This document shows, one piece after another, positions 24,096-36,500 of a DNA stretch of 64,000 nt. Source of the stretch: Pseudocercospora fijiensis CIRAD86 (Eukaryota > Ascomycota > Dothideomycetes > Mycosphaerellales > Mycosphaerellaceae); the NCBI RefSeq assembly GCF_000340215.1, contig NW_006921535.1, positions 124,001 to 188,000 of the forward strand, read 5' to 3'. Every line of letters starts with the position of its first letter. The stretch's first letter is position 1. The notes under the pieces are model-generated. The model made no database searches, was not told the origin of the DNA, and worked only from the letters and a program-made list of their open reading frames with translations. The position numbers and the translations under genes are program-made.

Positions 24096-24100
24096 ACTAC

Positions 24101-27100
24101 TACTACGCTCGCAACGATAATATAACCGTCGCAGGCCGGAAGAATTACGTTAGCCGTACGCCGGGGTCCTAGCGAACCTAGGTTATATAGTATACCGCCG
24201 ATTACACTATTATAGCGACTTCTCGGATCCTTGTAGAACTAGCATATATACATCTATACTACAAGCATCTAATAACTGTTATATGCAATCGGGTTGCCTT
24301 TACTCCTATAAGGTTGGCGTCGGCTTATATAGAGTTCGATTAATGCGGCTAGAATATCGCCTATCGCTACCTAGCACTTATACCGAGCCCTAGCTACCCG
24401 CCCGAGCCCTAGTAGATATACTAATATAGAATCGCGCTAAATGAGATTATATACTGTTTCTACCTATTATATATTATATCTATTCTTAGTTAGTAGCGCG
24501 GAGCGCGTTACCTAGGAATTCGCGCCTCTAAGTCTACTATAGACCTAAAATTCGCATTTCTTCCCCCTTTTATAGTAGATTGCCTAGTAACTACCGAAAA
24601 TAGCCGAATCTCTATTATACGAGGCATATATTAATAAGTTTCTCGATAATCTCGTCGCTAGCAGCGGTAATAGCGGTAGTAGCGCGGCGGCGGTAGTAGA
24701 AGGTGTAGGAGGCGCGGTAGTTATTAAGTTGTAGGAAGAGGTAGAAATAGAGGTAGAAGGCGCGCTTTCGGCGGTAGTTATCGAGTCGTAGGAAGAGGTT
24801 TAATTTGTCTCGGAGATACGTATTCGAGGCCGCTCGCGCTTACTATCGCTACCGCGCGAGCGTATATCTCTACCTAAATATCGATTAGTCTCTCTAAGGC
24901 CGTAGAAGTACCTATTCTCGAAGAAAGCGCTCTGCCGTAGACCTATACCTCGCGAAGTCGACTTTGTATCGTATATAGCGCTCGAGATATATATATAGGA
25001 AGAGTTTAGAAAGGTAAAGGGGTACGAGTTTAAGGAGTAGAAGCCGCGGAAGAATAGCAAAGGCGTTAAATATCGCTATCTCTATATCTATAGGTGCTTT
25101 AGTTAGCCTAATAAAAGGACGTAGAATACGACTCGAAGGAAGATAACAACTAAGAAGATAGGGTATTAGTTCTACTTCTACGCCGTTGCTATCGACCCTT
25201 CTAACCCTTCTAGTAGCTAGACTATCCGCTATTCTAATAAAGAAGCTTACTGTTACTATAACTATAGACCTAACGACGTTGTTAGTCTTACTATCTATAG
25301 AAGTCGCTTAAGAACGGCTAATTTCCTCGAGCAACTAGAACGGCTTTAGTCCGCGCGAATGCTAACGTCTAAGATAATAGCCTATTTCCGAGGCCGTAGT
25401 GTTATTATTAAACTATAAGACCTATATAATGTCTCTTAGCTTCGCAACCTTAGCGTACGACGAGAAGCTAATTAAGCCGAGCGGATAGTTAAATTGCTCG
25501 AGGAATACGATATCTATAAGGATATTCAAACTAGACCTAATAGCGCTATTAAATCTATAGTAGCTCTTTATCTAGTCTTAATTGAAGCCTTTAAACTAAC
25601 GCCTTATACGCTTGTACTAGATACTACGTATTCGACTAATCTATACAACCTCGAGTTACTAGATATAGTCGCTACTAGACCTTTAAATAATACGATTAAG
25701 CTCGGTATTAGCCTTGTCCGTCCGAAGCCTAATAAGGCCGATTTTGTACAACTTCTCAGGTCTATTAAATAGGCCTTTAAAGCCGCCGGATGCGCTATAC
25801 TACTAGTTATTAGTACTAACCGTAAAGAGGCATTAATGCTAGCTTGTAAGGAGGTGTTTCCTAACACTAAGAATATTGTCTGTAACTAGTATCTATAGCA
25901 AGATATACTTACTCGAGTACGTAAAGAACGAGGCGAGTTTATATAGGTTAAGGACGACAATAGCGGCTAGACTAATAGCCCTTAAACTAGCTAGTTTATA
26001 AAGCTATTTGTCTATACTATTTATAGCTAAACCGAAGACGAGTTTAATAGCAACGCTAATAAACTAGACAACGTCTATCCTATGTTTAAGGCCTATCTTT
26101 ATAAGAACTAGTAGCGCTATAAGTAACAAATAGTCGACTGCTAGACTAACGAAGTACTCTACTTTAGTTACAAGACAACCTTACGAGTCGAGTCTTGCTA
26201 TAGACAGATTAAACTATAGCTAAACTATAGCAGTCGCTACGATATCTTTACGCTCTTTAAAGCACTTATTAAGTAGTAGAACGAGGGTTACGACCGCCGC
26301 CGCTATACACTTGCTAACAATCTAAAGCGCTATAATAAGGCTATTATTAGTCTATTCTAGGCAAGCGTATCTCGAGTAATTAGCGACTACTACCTTCTCG
26401 AGGTATAATAGCTCTACGTATATACTATAGCACTTCTAAGGACTACGACTAACGATAATAGCAACGAGATTAAGCATTTAGCCTTCTCGTATAGCTGCTT
26501 ATAGTGCCGCTATAACGACTACCTTAGTAGGACCTATAGTTATCCTTATATATACGCCCTAATAAAGATTCTCGAGACAGGTAGTAGTCGTACTATGCTA
26601 TTGCTAAGCTACTTCTACGCTTACTAGTATATCGACTTCTCGAAGTTGCTACGTTTACGAGAGCCTGCTATAGTATATAGCAACTGTAAACCTATAACCG
26701 GCGGAGCGACACTATACTTAATAAAGCGCGTAGTAACGGCTCGAGAATTAGACGACCTAAATAAGACTACAGTTGCTAAGAAGTAGAAGATAGCGATAGC
26801 AAGAACGACGGACTTCGTACTCGAGCCTAGTATATTACTTACTTAATTAAGGACGACTGTCGAGCACTACAAGTACGTAAAGAGCTAATGCCGCACTTAA
26901 TAGTGCCCTTACTAGAAAGCTAACCGAGCGTATAGCTCTACCTGCTATCTAGTAGGCTTCGAGTGCTATAATCTACGTACTAAGCTATTACTTCCGGACG
27001 CTCTATAACCTCCTTCTAAGCTAGATCTACTACGGTAAGAGGTTAATAACCTACGTACGCGTAAAGAATAGCGCTTACTCTAGCAGATTAAATATAGCCG

Positions 27101-27480
27101 ATAGTAGGCGGCGTTGTTTAAATAGTAACAACGATAGGCTGCTTAGTAGTAATAGCAGCAATAGTAGTATTAGTATTTACTAACATAGTCGATAGGACGG
27201 CTACTTTACTACTAGGTGCTATAGCAATAGCACTATTAGTTTACTTAGTAGTAGCATTATATATAGTAGTAGGCGAGTTAATAACTAAGAGACTAATATA
27301 AGCTAGTATATATAGCCTCGCGTAGTTACAAGGCTGTAGGTCGTAACCCGCTTAGACCTAAGTAGATAGCTAGCAACTAATAATACCTTGAATTTTGCTA
27401 TACTACTAATTTGCTAACAATCTTTAGCTTTATAGATAGTAGCAGTATGGTTGCCTAGTCGGAGATGGTTGCGGGGATGC
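24101..27480 (+). mobile_element. MULE-type DNA transposon relic (family 1)
   Basis: The plus-strand frame at 25494-25772 encodes a Mutator-like transposase core: YTLVLDTTYSTNLYNLELLD (the D-x-T-Y-x-T-N motif with the first catalytic Asp), then KLGISLV. Past a stop at 25770 the frame continues AFKAAGCAILLVISTNRKEA, corresponding to the V-x-T-D-R-E-x-A segment of the family, with Asn where the second catalytic Asp is expected, and then VFPNTKNIVCN. Further sequence to about 27.1 kb holds broken coding. Frequent stops and low CpA/TpG point to RIP. The limits are approximate: the left edge is set by the copia target duplication and the right edge by return to normal composition near 27480. No terminal inverted repeats were found for this copy. 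Confidence 0.7.
27384..27440 (-). repeat. Short dispersed repeat, inverted relative to 37871-37922
   Basis: The reverse complement of this stretch matches 37871-37922 over about 46 bp with 6-7 mismatches (core ATAAAGCTAAAG and GTATAGCAAAATT). It lies at the downstream edge of the MULE block. Confidence 0.6.
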
Positions 27481-28302
27481 GATTATCGCTTCTACACGCG
27501 ATTTAGTTAGTAACAGTCGATCTTATAATCCACGTATCCACTGGGGCTCGGGCGGGCAGCTGGGGCTCGGTATAAGTGCCAGGCTGTCGCCAGCGCTTCG
27601 GGCCTCTGGCGCTACCCAGTCTTATCCTGCCACGACAGCGAAAGTGGGCCCACGACACTTCCCTCTCCCAAGGACCCAAAGCACGTCCACCACGTCCACC
27701 ACGTCCTACACCTCGGCGCCATTGGACGTCCACCGATCCGCGCGAAGCGTTACACATGCCATTGGCTGTTCCGGATCATCTGTGAGCCTCCGGAAAAGGC
27801 AAGGCACAACGACGCATGAGCACCCAACTCCCTAATTGCTAGTCCCGCCGTGCCATCCTCTCCTAGTCTCGACTTGCATCCTCGCGATCCAATGCCGTCG
27901 CCCTGCAACAACCATGTCGTGGAACGTGGCTCGAGTCGGACGACGTCTGCAATCTCAATGGTTCACGCTCAGAACCCTCCCTCAAACATTGACCCTCGAG
28001 GGACCTCACGGGAGGGTGAGCGAAAGCCATCGCGTTGCCGATTCATCACAGTGTCTCGGTGCTGTTCTGCAATCCCTGCCAGCTCTTGTCCATCTTCATT
28101 CACCCGCTGTGCTGTCACTTCCCCCATCTCCTGCCCAAATGCACGTCATCTCACTCTCTCCTGAACAAGAAGCATATCTCACCTTCGCTTGCCATGTCAT
28201 ACCTTTGCGAGGACGTCTGCGTTGGCAATTATAACGTAGTCCCCTCCTGCCCAAGGGCAAAATTGTTCTTCCTACACAACGCGCTTCCGGTCCCTCGACA
28301 CC
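27481..28302. other. Upstream region of the acidic disordered protein gene
   Basis: Unmutated, C-rich sequence of about 820 bp with pyrimidine-rich tracts toward 28302, as expected for a fungal promoter and leader. Open frames on both strands (27503-28427) overlap one another and show no domain. I treat this as regulatory or leader sequence. Confidence 0.45.
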
Positions 28303-31300
28303 ATGTCGATCGACGAAGTCAAGAACAAATATGGATTCACAACAGTACGCATTGCAACGTGGAGAAATCCTGCCGAGAGCACGCATTGGGCGAGAGGAGG
28401 GCCCAAAACGCCGACGATTTCTGCTGAAGCAGCCGCGAAACCTTACATTCCGAAATTCAAGGTCAAGTACAAGGTGCCGGAGCCGACAGATGATGAGGAG
28501 TCAGATGAAGAAGAGGAGGTCAAGAAAGATGAATCGGTAGCAGGTAAGTTGTGACTCCTGTCAGGGCGCCGTGGATTGATTGAGTGTGCTGATTCTTGCC
28601 GGCCCTGTTTAGAGTCAACGCCGGAGTCCGAAGATCCTGTCAAAGAAGGGGGGAAAGAGGAGAGCTCTCCAGTGGATGAACCACCACCTCCTGTGAATGA
28701 TGAAGGGGGAATTTCACCTGTGGAGCAGCCAGCCAGTGAACCTGTTCCACCAGAAAGTCCCAAAGACGACTCTTCGCCTGTGGAGCAACAACCCAGTGAA
28801 TCTGTTCCACAAGGAAGTCCCAACGACGACTCTTCGTCTGATCAGCCAGCCGACGTCCAGCCAGATGTTACTCAACCAGATGTCGTCCAGTCAGATGTTA
28901 CTCAACCAGATGTCGTCCAGTCAGATGTTACTCAACCAGATTTCGTCCAGTCAGATGTCGTCCAGCCAGATGAATCAGGCCCATCACCAGAGTTAGCGGC
29001 CGAAATCGAGCCTGCGAATTCAGCTCCCAATGAGGACATGGGCGCCGGATCATCAAGCGAGTGCAAAGACGAAAGCGAAAGCCCATTGCCGCCAGATGAG
29101 CCTTGTAATGAGCCTGCTCAAGAGACAGCCGATATCCCCGTTGAGAGTGACAAACCTCCTGGGGGCAACGAAGGGCTGCCGAACGATGGAGATTCAAGTG
29201 TCGAGAGTGAAAACCCTCTAGGGGACAACGAACAGCCGTCAAACACTGGAGATTCAAATGTCGACAATGATGGGGCTAGCGAGGTACAGCCTGACGAGTC
29301 AGTAATAGACGTACCACCTGAGGCTCCAGACCCACCCACGCTTTCGGAAGACATCGCAGAGCCAATCGTCATTGGCGCCTTTCCCAATGATGATCAAGAT
29401 GAGAAAAAGACGGTACAATTTGCGCCTGGAACGCCCGAACCCAAGCCAACACAGCGAAAGAAGAAAGCGGCCAAGGGCGCAAAGGGCAAGAAGAAGAAAC
29501 AAATAATACCTGTCTCTGATGAAGGAAATTCGGACGACATTGTGGCTATTGTCGAAGGACCGATAGACGAGCCTCAAGTCGCGCCGGAGTCCGAGCAAAC
29601 TCCTGAGCAGACAATCTGTGAGCCGGTCCAAGAAGAGGTCGACAGCGGACCGGTCGTTGAGCCTCCTGAAACGTCCACCGAGACGCTCGATACCAAGCAG
29701 GAGTCCAGTGAGCAAGCCTCTCCAGAGCCAGAGACTATTCAGGCTGCAGTCGACGGCACATCGGATGACAGCAACAAGTCAGAGTCAGAAACAGCCCATG
29801 TCGATGTGGTCGAAGAGGCACCGCCACCAGCGCCAAAGGAGGAGCCAATACCGGTCGAGAAATCCACGAAGAAGTCATGGAAGAAGGAATCGAAGAAGTC
29901 ATCGAAAAGCAAGGCTAAAGAACGCGAGCCTGAGAAAAAAAGCAAAAAGTCATCGAGGAGCAAGTCATCGAAATCTGCTGAGCCGCCTGTTGGCTTGGGT
30001 ATTGTGGTTGAGGATATCCCGCCTCCGATTGAGCCTGCTGTTGTCGATGACAAAGCTGAGGATACTGTGGTTATGGAGCCTCCAGGTGAAGGTTAGTGGT
30101 TCTTTTTTTTTTTCTTGAACTCATGGGTAGTGCATGTTCACCTCTGCGCGGTGGCGATGGGATTGCACGTGACTCACGCAGACTACATCGTCTTGCCGCA
30201 TCGGAGTGGATCCCGTACCAAATTCCGCAACCCTGGGTTTCGTTAGTTTCTGCCTTCACTCCGATGCGACAAGGCGATGTATGTGATATCTGTGGAAGCG
30301 ATCGGCTAGTTAGCTATGTTCGAGAATGGACAAGAGTGGTCGCTAACTTGTTGCTCTCAGATACCAAAAATGACCCAGTGGAATCGGAAGCACTTACTAA
30401 AGTGGTGCAAGAGCCTTCAGATGAGCCTCAGTCAACAGATCCTTCTGGCTCGGATGTGCCCTGTTCGGAGGGCAATACTTCGGCAGAGCCCCTGAATTCG
30501 GACGATAACAAGGATAATGAAGTTCCTGCAGCTGACGTTGTTTCTGGGAGTGATCTTTCGCATGATCAGTCGCAAGAGATGCAAGAGACTGGTCCTGACA
30601 ATGAGAATGAGATGGAGTCAGCCGAGGTCAAAGTGTTGGACGATTCCAAGTCTGAAAATGCCTCGGGACAAGACGAGGTAGAGGATGTGCCAAGTCCGCT
30701 CGATAGCGCTATCGATCTCAACGAGAGTAAGGAGGTTGGAAAGTTAGACGAGCAGCCGGTCGAAGATGAGATTGAGGACGACCTCGTGGTCGTAGTGGAG
30801 GAAGAAGGTAGCGTTGTCGATGATGTGATTGTGATCGAAGAGGGCTCGGAGAGCGGAAACGATGATGTGGCAGATGACAAGTCTGAGAAGGATTGTGGTG
30901 TCGAAAAAAGTGCCGCTAGTCAGGATGAGCCCGAAAATGAGCAAGCAAGCGTGGCAGACGTTGCAAGGGAAGAGGGACTATCGAAAGATGAGACCCACGA
31001 ATGTCAACCCGACTCAATTCCGGAGGCGGACCAGGGAGGAGCGGAATCGGCAATTGACGACAAGCTTGAGGAGGCTGGCTCATTGTCTGATGCAGAGAAG
31101 TCAATCGACGCGGAGCTTGGCAGTGCTGAGACTGAAGCTGCGAGCATTGTTGCAGAGGCTGCTATTGAGTCTGCACCAAGTGCGTCGGGCCAGATCGCTA
31201 AAGAAGACGAGACGATGGATTCGCCACACGAAGATTTAGCAGCGATAGAGCTTGACGGGAAAGTTGAAGAGAGTGAGGGACCAACGGGAGAGACCTTAGA

Positions 31301-32993
31301 ATCAGTGGCTATTGAAGCCAATGAAAAGACTGACGAGGCGGTTGATGATGCTCAAGACGAATCGACCAAGTCAGAAGGCCATACGGAGGCAGAAGGAAGC
31401 GATGATTCCCAGACTGATGGGCCATGTGAAGATGCTGTTCCAGAGTGCAACAAGGAGGCTCATAGCGAAGCAGGAGATGATAGCAAGGACGAAGAATGGA
31501 AGTCTGAACCTGGTCCTGTGGGTAGCACAGCAGAAGCTGACGCATCAGATCAATCCGAGAACAGCGCTGAGGAAAACAAGCCCGCAGAGGACGAGCAAAT
31601 TTCTACGCAGTCAGAGAAGGATGAGAGCCCACCCGAACCAACCCAAAATATCGTTGAAGTTGAGCCTTCTGTTGATAAGCCAGTGCCAGAGCCAACCAAA
31701 GAGGTGGAGGCTGCTACGGAGTCACCCTTGGAAGGGGAAATGGTTGAACATGAGGCTAGTCAAGAACCTGCTCAAGAGGTCGTTGCGGAGACAGCTACAG
31801 AAGAGCACAAGGGTGGAGCTCAGGCTCCCAATGAGCCCGTTGCAGAATCTGTTGATGAGGCGCTCGTCGAACCTGCATCCGAACCTGTCATTGAAGAGCC
31901 AGCAGTTGAGGAGAAAGCAGTTGAGGAGCCAGCAGTCGAGAAATCAGCTAGCGAGCCCACAAGTCAGCCCACAAGTGAGCCAGCAATCGAAGAACCAGCA
32001 GTAGAGGAGCCGCCAGTCGAAGAGCCACCAATCGAGGAGCCAGTAGTTGAGGAGCCAGTAGTCGAGGAGACAGCAGTCGAGCAGCCAGCAGTCGAGCAGC
32101 CAGCAGGTGAGCCCGCAAGTGAGCCCGCAAATGAGCCAACAGACAAGGCACCAATTGAACCTCGGCCTGAAAGTGACAAGAAAGAGGATGCGATCAAGGT
32201 AGATGCCGTGCCAGAAACACCTCCTTCTCCCACCTTCAGCCGTAGCAGCAAAGACAAGCACAAGGCAGACCACTGGGAGCGACGACACAAAGAGCACACT
32301 CGCGACAAGAAGAATTCCGAAAAGTCGCGCTCAAGCAAGCACAGCAGTAGCCGACGCAGCCGATCCGACAAGCCACGAACGCCGGAGCAGGAAGAAGAGA
32401 GACGCCGAAGACGAGCTGTCCGCAGGGAACAAGAAATCGCTCGAATCTACGAAGAAGAGCGGCTCCGCGCTGAGGAGGAAGAGCTCCGACGCCTCCGGCA
32501 CGAAGCACGACGAGCCGCCAGAAAAGCAGCCGCAGAAGAAGCAGCAAGACTAGCACGAGAAGAAGCCGAAGCGATCGCAAGGCAAGACGCCGAACGTCGA
32601 CGACGACGACATCGCGATCCCAAACCATCCCCATCATCTCCTTCCCCCAAACCCGGATTTTCCTTCTTCCGTACGAATTCCGATGCTCCAATCCGGCAGA
32701 GCAATTACACATCTTCGAAGCCATCTTCATCTTCTCGATCGAGTGCGCCACCGCCGCCCCCGCTAGCAAAAGAGAGGATTTTGGAAGATCCGCCTCCGAG
32801 TGAGGAGGTTAAAGACGCGCCGCCAGCTTCTCAAGATACCTCTTCCCACCACCACCGAAGACATCATCATCATCATCATTATCGCTCGTCGCGTGGTGAA
32901 GGCCAAGGCCAAGGCGAACGTCGAAGGCATGAGAGCAGAGGCGAGCACGAGCAGAAGAAGAGTTTCTTCCGCTCGCTTTTACGAGCATTCTGA
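28303..32993 (+). CDS. Large acidic, intrinsically disordered protein with C-terminal coiled coil
   Basis: Three exons: 28303-28543, 28613-30091 and 30361-32993, 1450 residues. The 269-bp second intron starts GTTAGT, which reads as an in-frame stop if retained, and ends after GCTAAC...CTCAG. The N-terminus (MSIDEVKNKYGFTTVRIATW) is the only ordered-looking segment. The body is Glu/Asp/Ser/Pro-rich. It has a repeat of QPDV/QSDV units at 28855-28970 and a run of PVEEP/AVEEP units at 31880-32110. A basic Lys/Ser segment precedes a long Arg/Glu/Ala coiled coil at about residues 1240-1330 (EEERLRAEEEELRRLRHEAR region). The tail is His-rich and ends SFFRSLLRAF. I do not recognise a family. A scaffold or cytoskeletal/nuclear role would be guesswork. 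It converges with the gene on the other strand ending at 33531. Confidence 0.8.
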
Positions 32994-33530
32994 ATAATAA
33001 TAATTCGGAGGATCGCATTTCGGATACGTGAGGCGTCTGTCTGCATTGCATTTAGGCGAGCGTTACGCGGTTACGTTTGTACTTTTTTTTACTTTTGCTA
33101 GGCCTTAGGTTCTCTTTAGAATAGAATACTTAAGTATGTTCTTCTTTAAATCCATCCTAGTAAGTATACTTAATCTACTTTTAGATTTCTGTAATTTATA
33201 TTCGATATATACTTTTAGTTTGTCTTTAAGTTGTCTTTTACTCTATTTATCTTTTATTCATCTTTTATTCATCTTTTATTTATCGAAAAGACTAGCGTCC
33301 TTGATCGTGCTCGCAAGGCGGTGTTCGAGGTGGTCTGTGCGCTGAAATTGGAATAAGGTTTCGCGATTGCCACATTCTCAGATCTCGTGGTTCAAATCTT
33401 CACATGTAATGCGGCAGCACACTCACATTCGCCGTGTCTGTATTCAGTTTCAGGAAGCGCATGTCAGTCAATGCCATTAGCTCCGAGATTCATCCTAGTG
33501 GACACGACGATACATAGATCTCCATTACTA
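32994..33530. other. Intergenic region between convergent genes
   Basis: T-rich and partly TpA-rich sequence with three copies of an 11-bp ATCTTTTATTC-type repeat near 33250-33283. It should hold both 3' ends. No gene seen. Confidence 0.5.
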
Positions 33531-36500
33531 TCAAGTAGTAGTAACACGACCCAAAGCCGGCTTCGACTTCGTACCTCCACGCGCAATGGCCTTCAGCAAA
33601 TCCCCATGATCAACGACTTTCATCTTCACTGGCGACCTCGCCGGCCACCTACTATCCCGCTTCTTGTCTTCGTCCTCGGAGGAGTTGACGGCTGTAGTCG
33701 ACTGGCTCTCTGATCGCGCCGATTGACTTGGCTTTCGTTCCGAATCGTCGACAACCTTCCCCTCCTCACCTGTCTGGGGCTCATCGGAAGCATATGAAGT
33801 CTCGGTCTTGGGCAGGTCGTCGACCTTGACTCGTCCATCTTTCGGTTCCTCCATCGCCGGTGGACGTGATGTCGTGGCAAGGTCTTTCTCCTTGCTACGA
33901 TGCTCGGCCAAGTACTTATGGATATCTTGGCCCTCTTTTCGCACCTGGAGCGTGCGTTCAGCAGTCCGAATATTCTCCAGAACGCCCGCGCGCTGCCACG
34001 CTCGCTTCTCTTTGTTCAACTTGAAACGTGCAATGATACCACCGCCGACCACACCGTATTCCTCGTAAGCTGCACTCCAAATGTCCTCATATACCTTCCA
34101 ACCTTCGTCGACCTTTTCCTCGATGCGCCGCAGCTGCTCACGACCTTGCGGATCAGATTGTGCCTTCAGAGCCTGGTAGTCGCGATAGCCCTGCACGAGA
34201 TGTGATCTGCGAATGTTGTGCTTCGAGCCCAGATTGTCGTGAGTCGTCTTCTTCCGGATGTATATCATGACACCTTTTCCGGCATATGCTGGAGGTGAGA
34301 CTACAGCGCTGAGATTCTTGAGCACGAAGCCGCCAAGCCCTTTGCCAAACCCAGTCCCCATGCCTGCCAGTTTCGAAGTAAGAGTATCGCCATCTTTGAA
34401 GCCACCAACAGGCTGAGTGACAAGTCCAGTCCATGCATCGTAAATGCCGTACCAAAACTCCTTTCGGGCTGCTCGACAGCCAGACTTGACTCCAGTGATC
34501 CTAATGGGCTTGCGTACTGTGGCATCTCCGTACAATCTAGGTGCATTGTGGAAACCTTGAGCAATGGCCATGTGAAGGTCGTTTGGCATCGTCAGAAAAG
34601 CCCACCCAGACTGCTTGATGCCTTCTCGAACGTCATCAACAAGTTCTCGAAACACGTGCTGTGGGGGATCGGCTGACAATGTTGAGCCCAGAGTATTTGA
34701 TGTCTCGCCTCTGTTCGTCGTAGGACGCTCAAGCTCTTTGGTCGCTTGCGGCTCTGAACATCGCACTTCCGCTTTCTCCTGCTTGCGCTGCTTGCGATCT
34801 TCCTTCCTCCTCTGATGTGCAGCCTTTTTCCGTTCATGCTCTGCTCGCCTCTTGAGGTGCTTGGCCACCCGAACAGGCACCATGCCCATGCCCGCACCAA
34901 TGCCGTAAAGAGAATCAGTCACAGCGCCAGCCATTCCGGTCAAGGGCTCCCCAGGGCCATCAAAGTCATTCCAATATACCTTGTGTAGAAGTCGCAGGTC
35001 ATGAGGTCTGATCTTGCCTTTCTCTTGCAAAATCTCAGCTGCAAGTGTCGAGAGCTTCAACGCCGATCCTTTGATCCGCCATTCAGCAACTCGATCTTCC
35101 AGCACGGAGCATCTTATACTGTTCATACCACTCAAGGGTAATGCTCGATGGAATGACTTCACGGCATTTGCAGCGCCGTCGCCTTCTCGGGCAATGTTAT
35201 CGGCAAGCTTTTGAGCATTGCGCTGCGCTTCCTCTGTCAAGCACTGCTTGATGCCCTCGGCGAAATTTTCCGCTGTCAAGCGCTTCCACGGAATGACTTC
35301 TTTGGCGCCGGCACCTGCTTCGACAACTCTGGCTGCCCAGAAAGGTTGGTCCCCAAAGAAGGGTATGATCATTGTCGGCTTTGCGCATTTCAGACCGATC
35401 GCTGTAGTCCCAGCACCGCCGTGATGCACTACCGCCTTGACCTTTGGAAAGAGCCAGTCGTGGGGTGTGTTCTCGAGCATGAAGATGTTTTCAAGAGTAT
35501 CGTCATTTCCTCTGCCCAGTCCGCCCCATCCCTTGTTGACCACCGCTCGAACTTCAGCGATCTTCGTTGCTTCGAAGATCATCTCGGTGAACTTGTTAGG
35601 ATCGTCGACCACGATGGACCCGAAACCAATATAGACAGGTGGTGGGCCCGCATCAAGAAACTTCTGTAGCTCTTCTGGAGGCTTGAATGTATTGGCCATT
35701 TCCAGAAAGACGAAGCCAGAGATGTCGATCTCGTCGCCCCAGTCCGCTGGCTTCGGCACCAGAGATGGACTCCACATATATGTGTATGGCACCTTCATGC
35801 GATACAATGCGCCAGGCGCCCAGAGCGAACTCACCGGCTCTAAGCCCAAGGTCTTCACGCGGAATTTGTTTACGATATCCCCAAGACCCTGCCAGGTCAT
35901 CATTTCCACCAATGGATACGACATGAAGTTGACGTAGTTAGCATCAACATTGCTCTTTCCTGGTTTGATGTTGGCGAGAGGATGCGGGAATGCTTGCGTA
36001 GGTGAGTATGGAAATGTAAACATGATGTGTAGAGGTATCCCAAGTCTTTCGGCGATGTGCACATGTGCCATGCTCGGTGGATTCGCGATGATCGCGTCCG
36101 CAATGAAGGGTGCCTTGGTACCCATAAGCTTCAGGTTCAAGACATCCTTCTCATCGTCCGTGGAGTTCGTGCAAGCGCGATACATCCCGTCGAACATTTC
36201 ACCCATCGCTTTTCGCCTCCTAGGAATCTCGCCTTCCCGAATGGTAGATAGACTGGGGATTAAACCTGGGTTCTTGACCATGAACGCCATCAATTCCGAT
36301 GGGTCACCGCCAACGCTGAAGAACTCCAGCCCGCTGTCCTTTTCCACGAAGTCTCGGAAAGTTGGGTGCGTTGCTATCCGCACGCGGTGCCCATATTCAT
36401 CCCTCAAAATTTTACCCACCTTGATGAATGGCTGAATATCACCGCGAGAGCCAATGATCATGATGACGATATTGAGGCGAGGCCATGTATTCGCAGGATG

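Noticed and set aside
27503..28427. Several open frames on both strands upstream of the acidic protein
   Set aside because: C-rich leader and promoter sequence; the frames overlap each other and lack recognisable features.
33389..33399. GGTTCAAATCT, resembling a tRNA B box
   Set aside because: The flanking bases do not form a T stem, and there is no matching A box or acceptor stem at the right distance.
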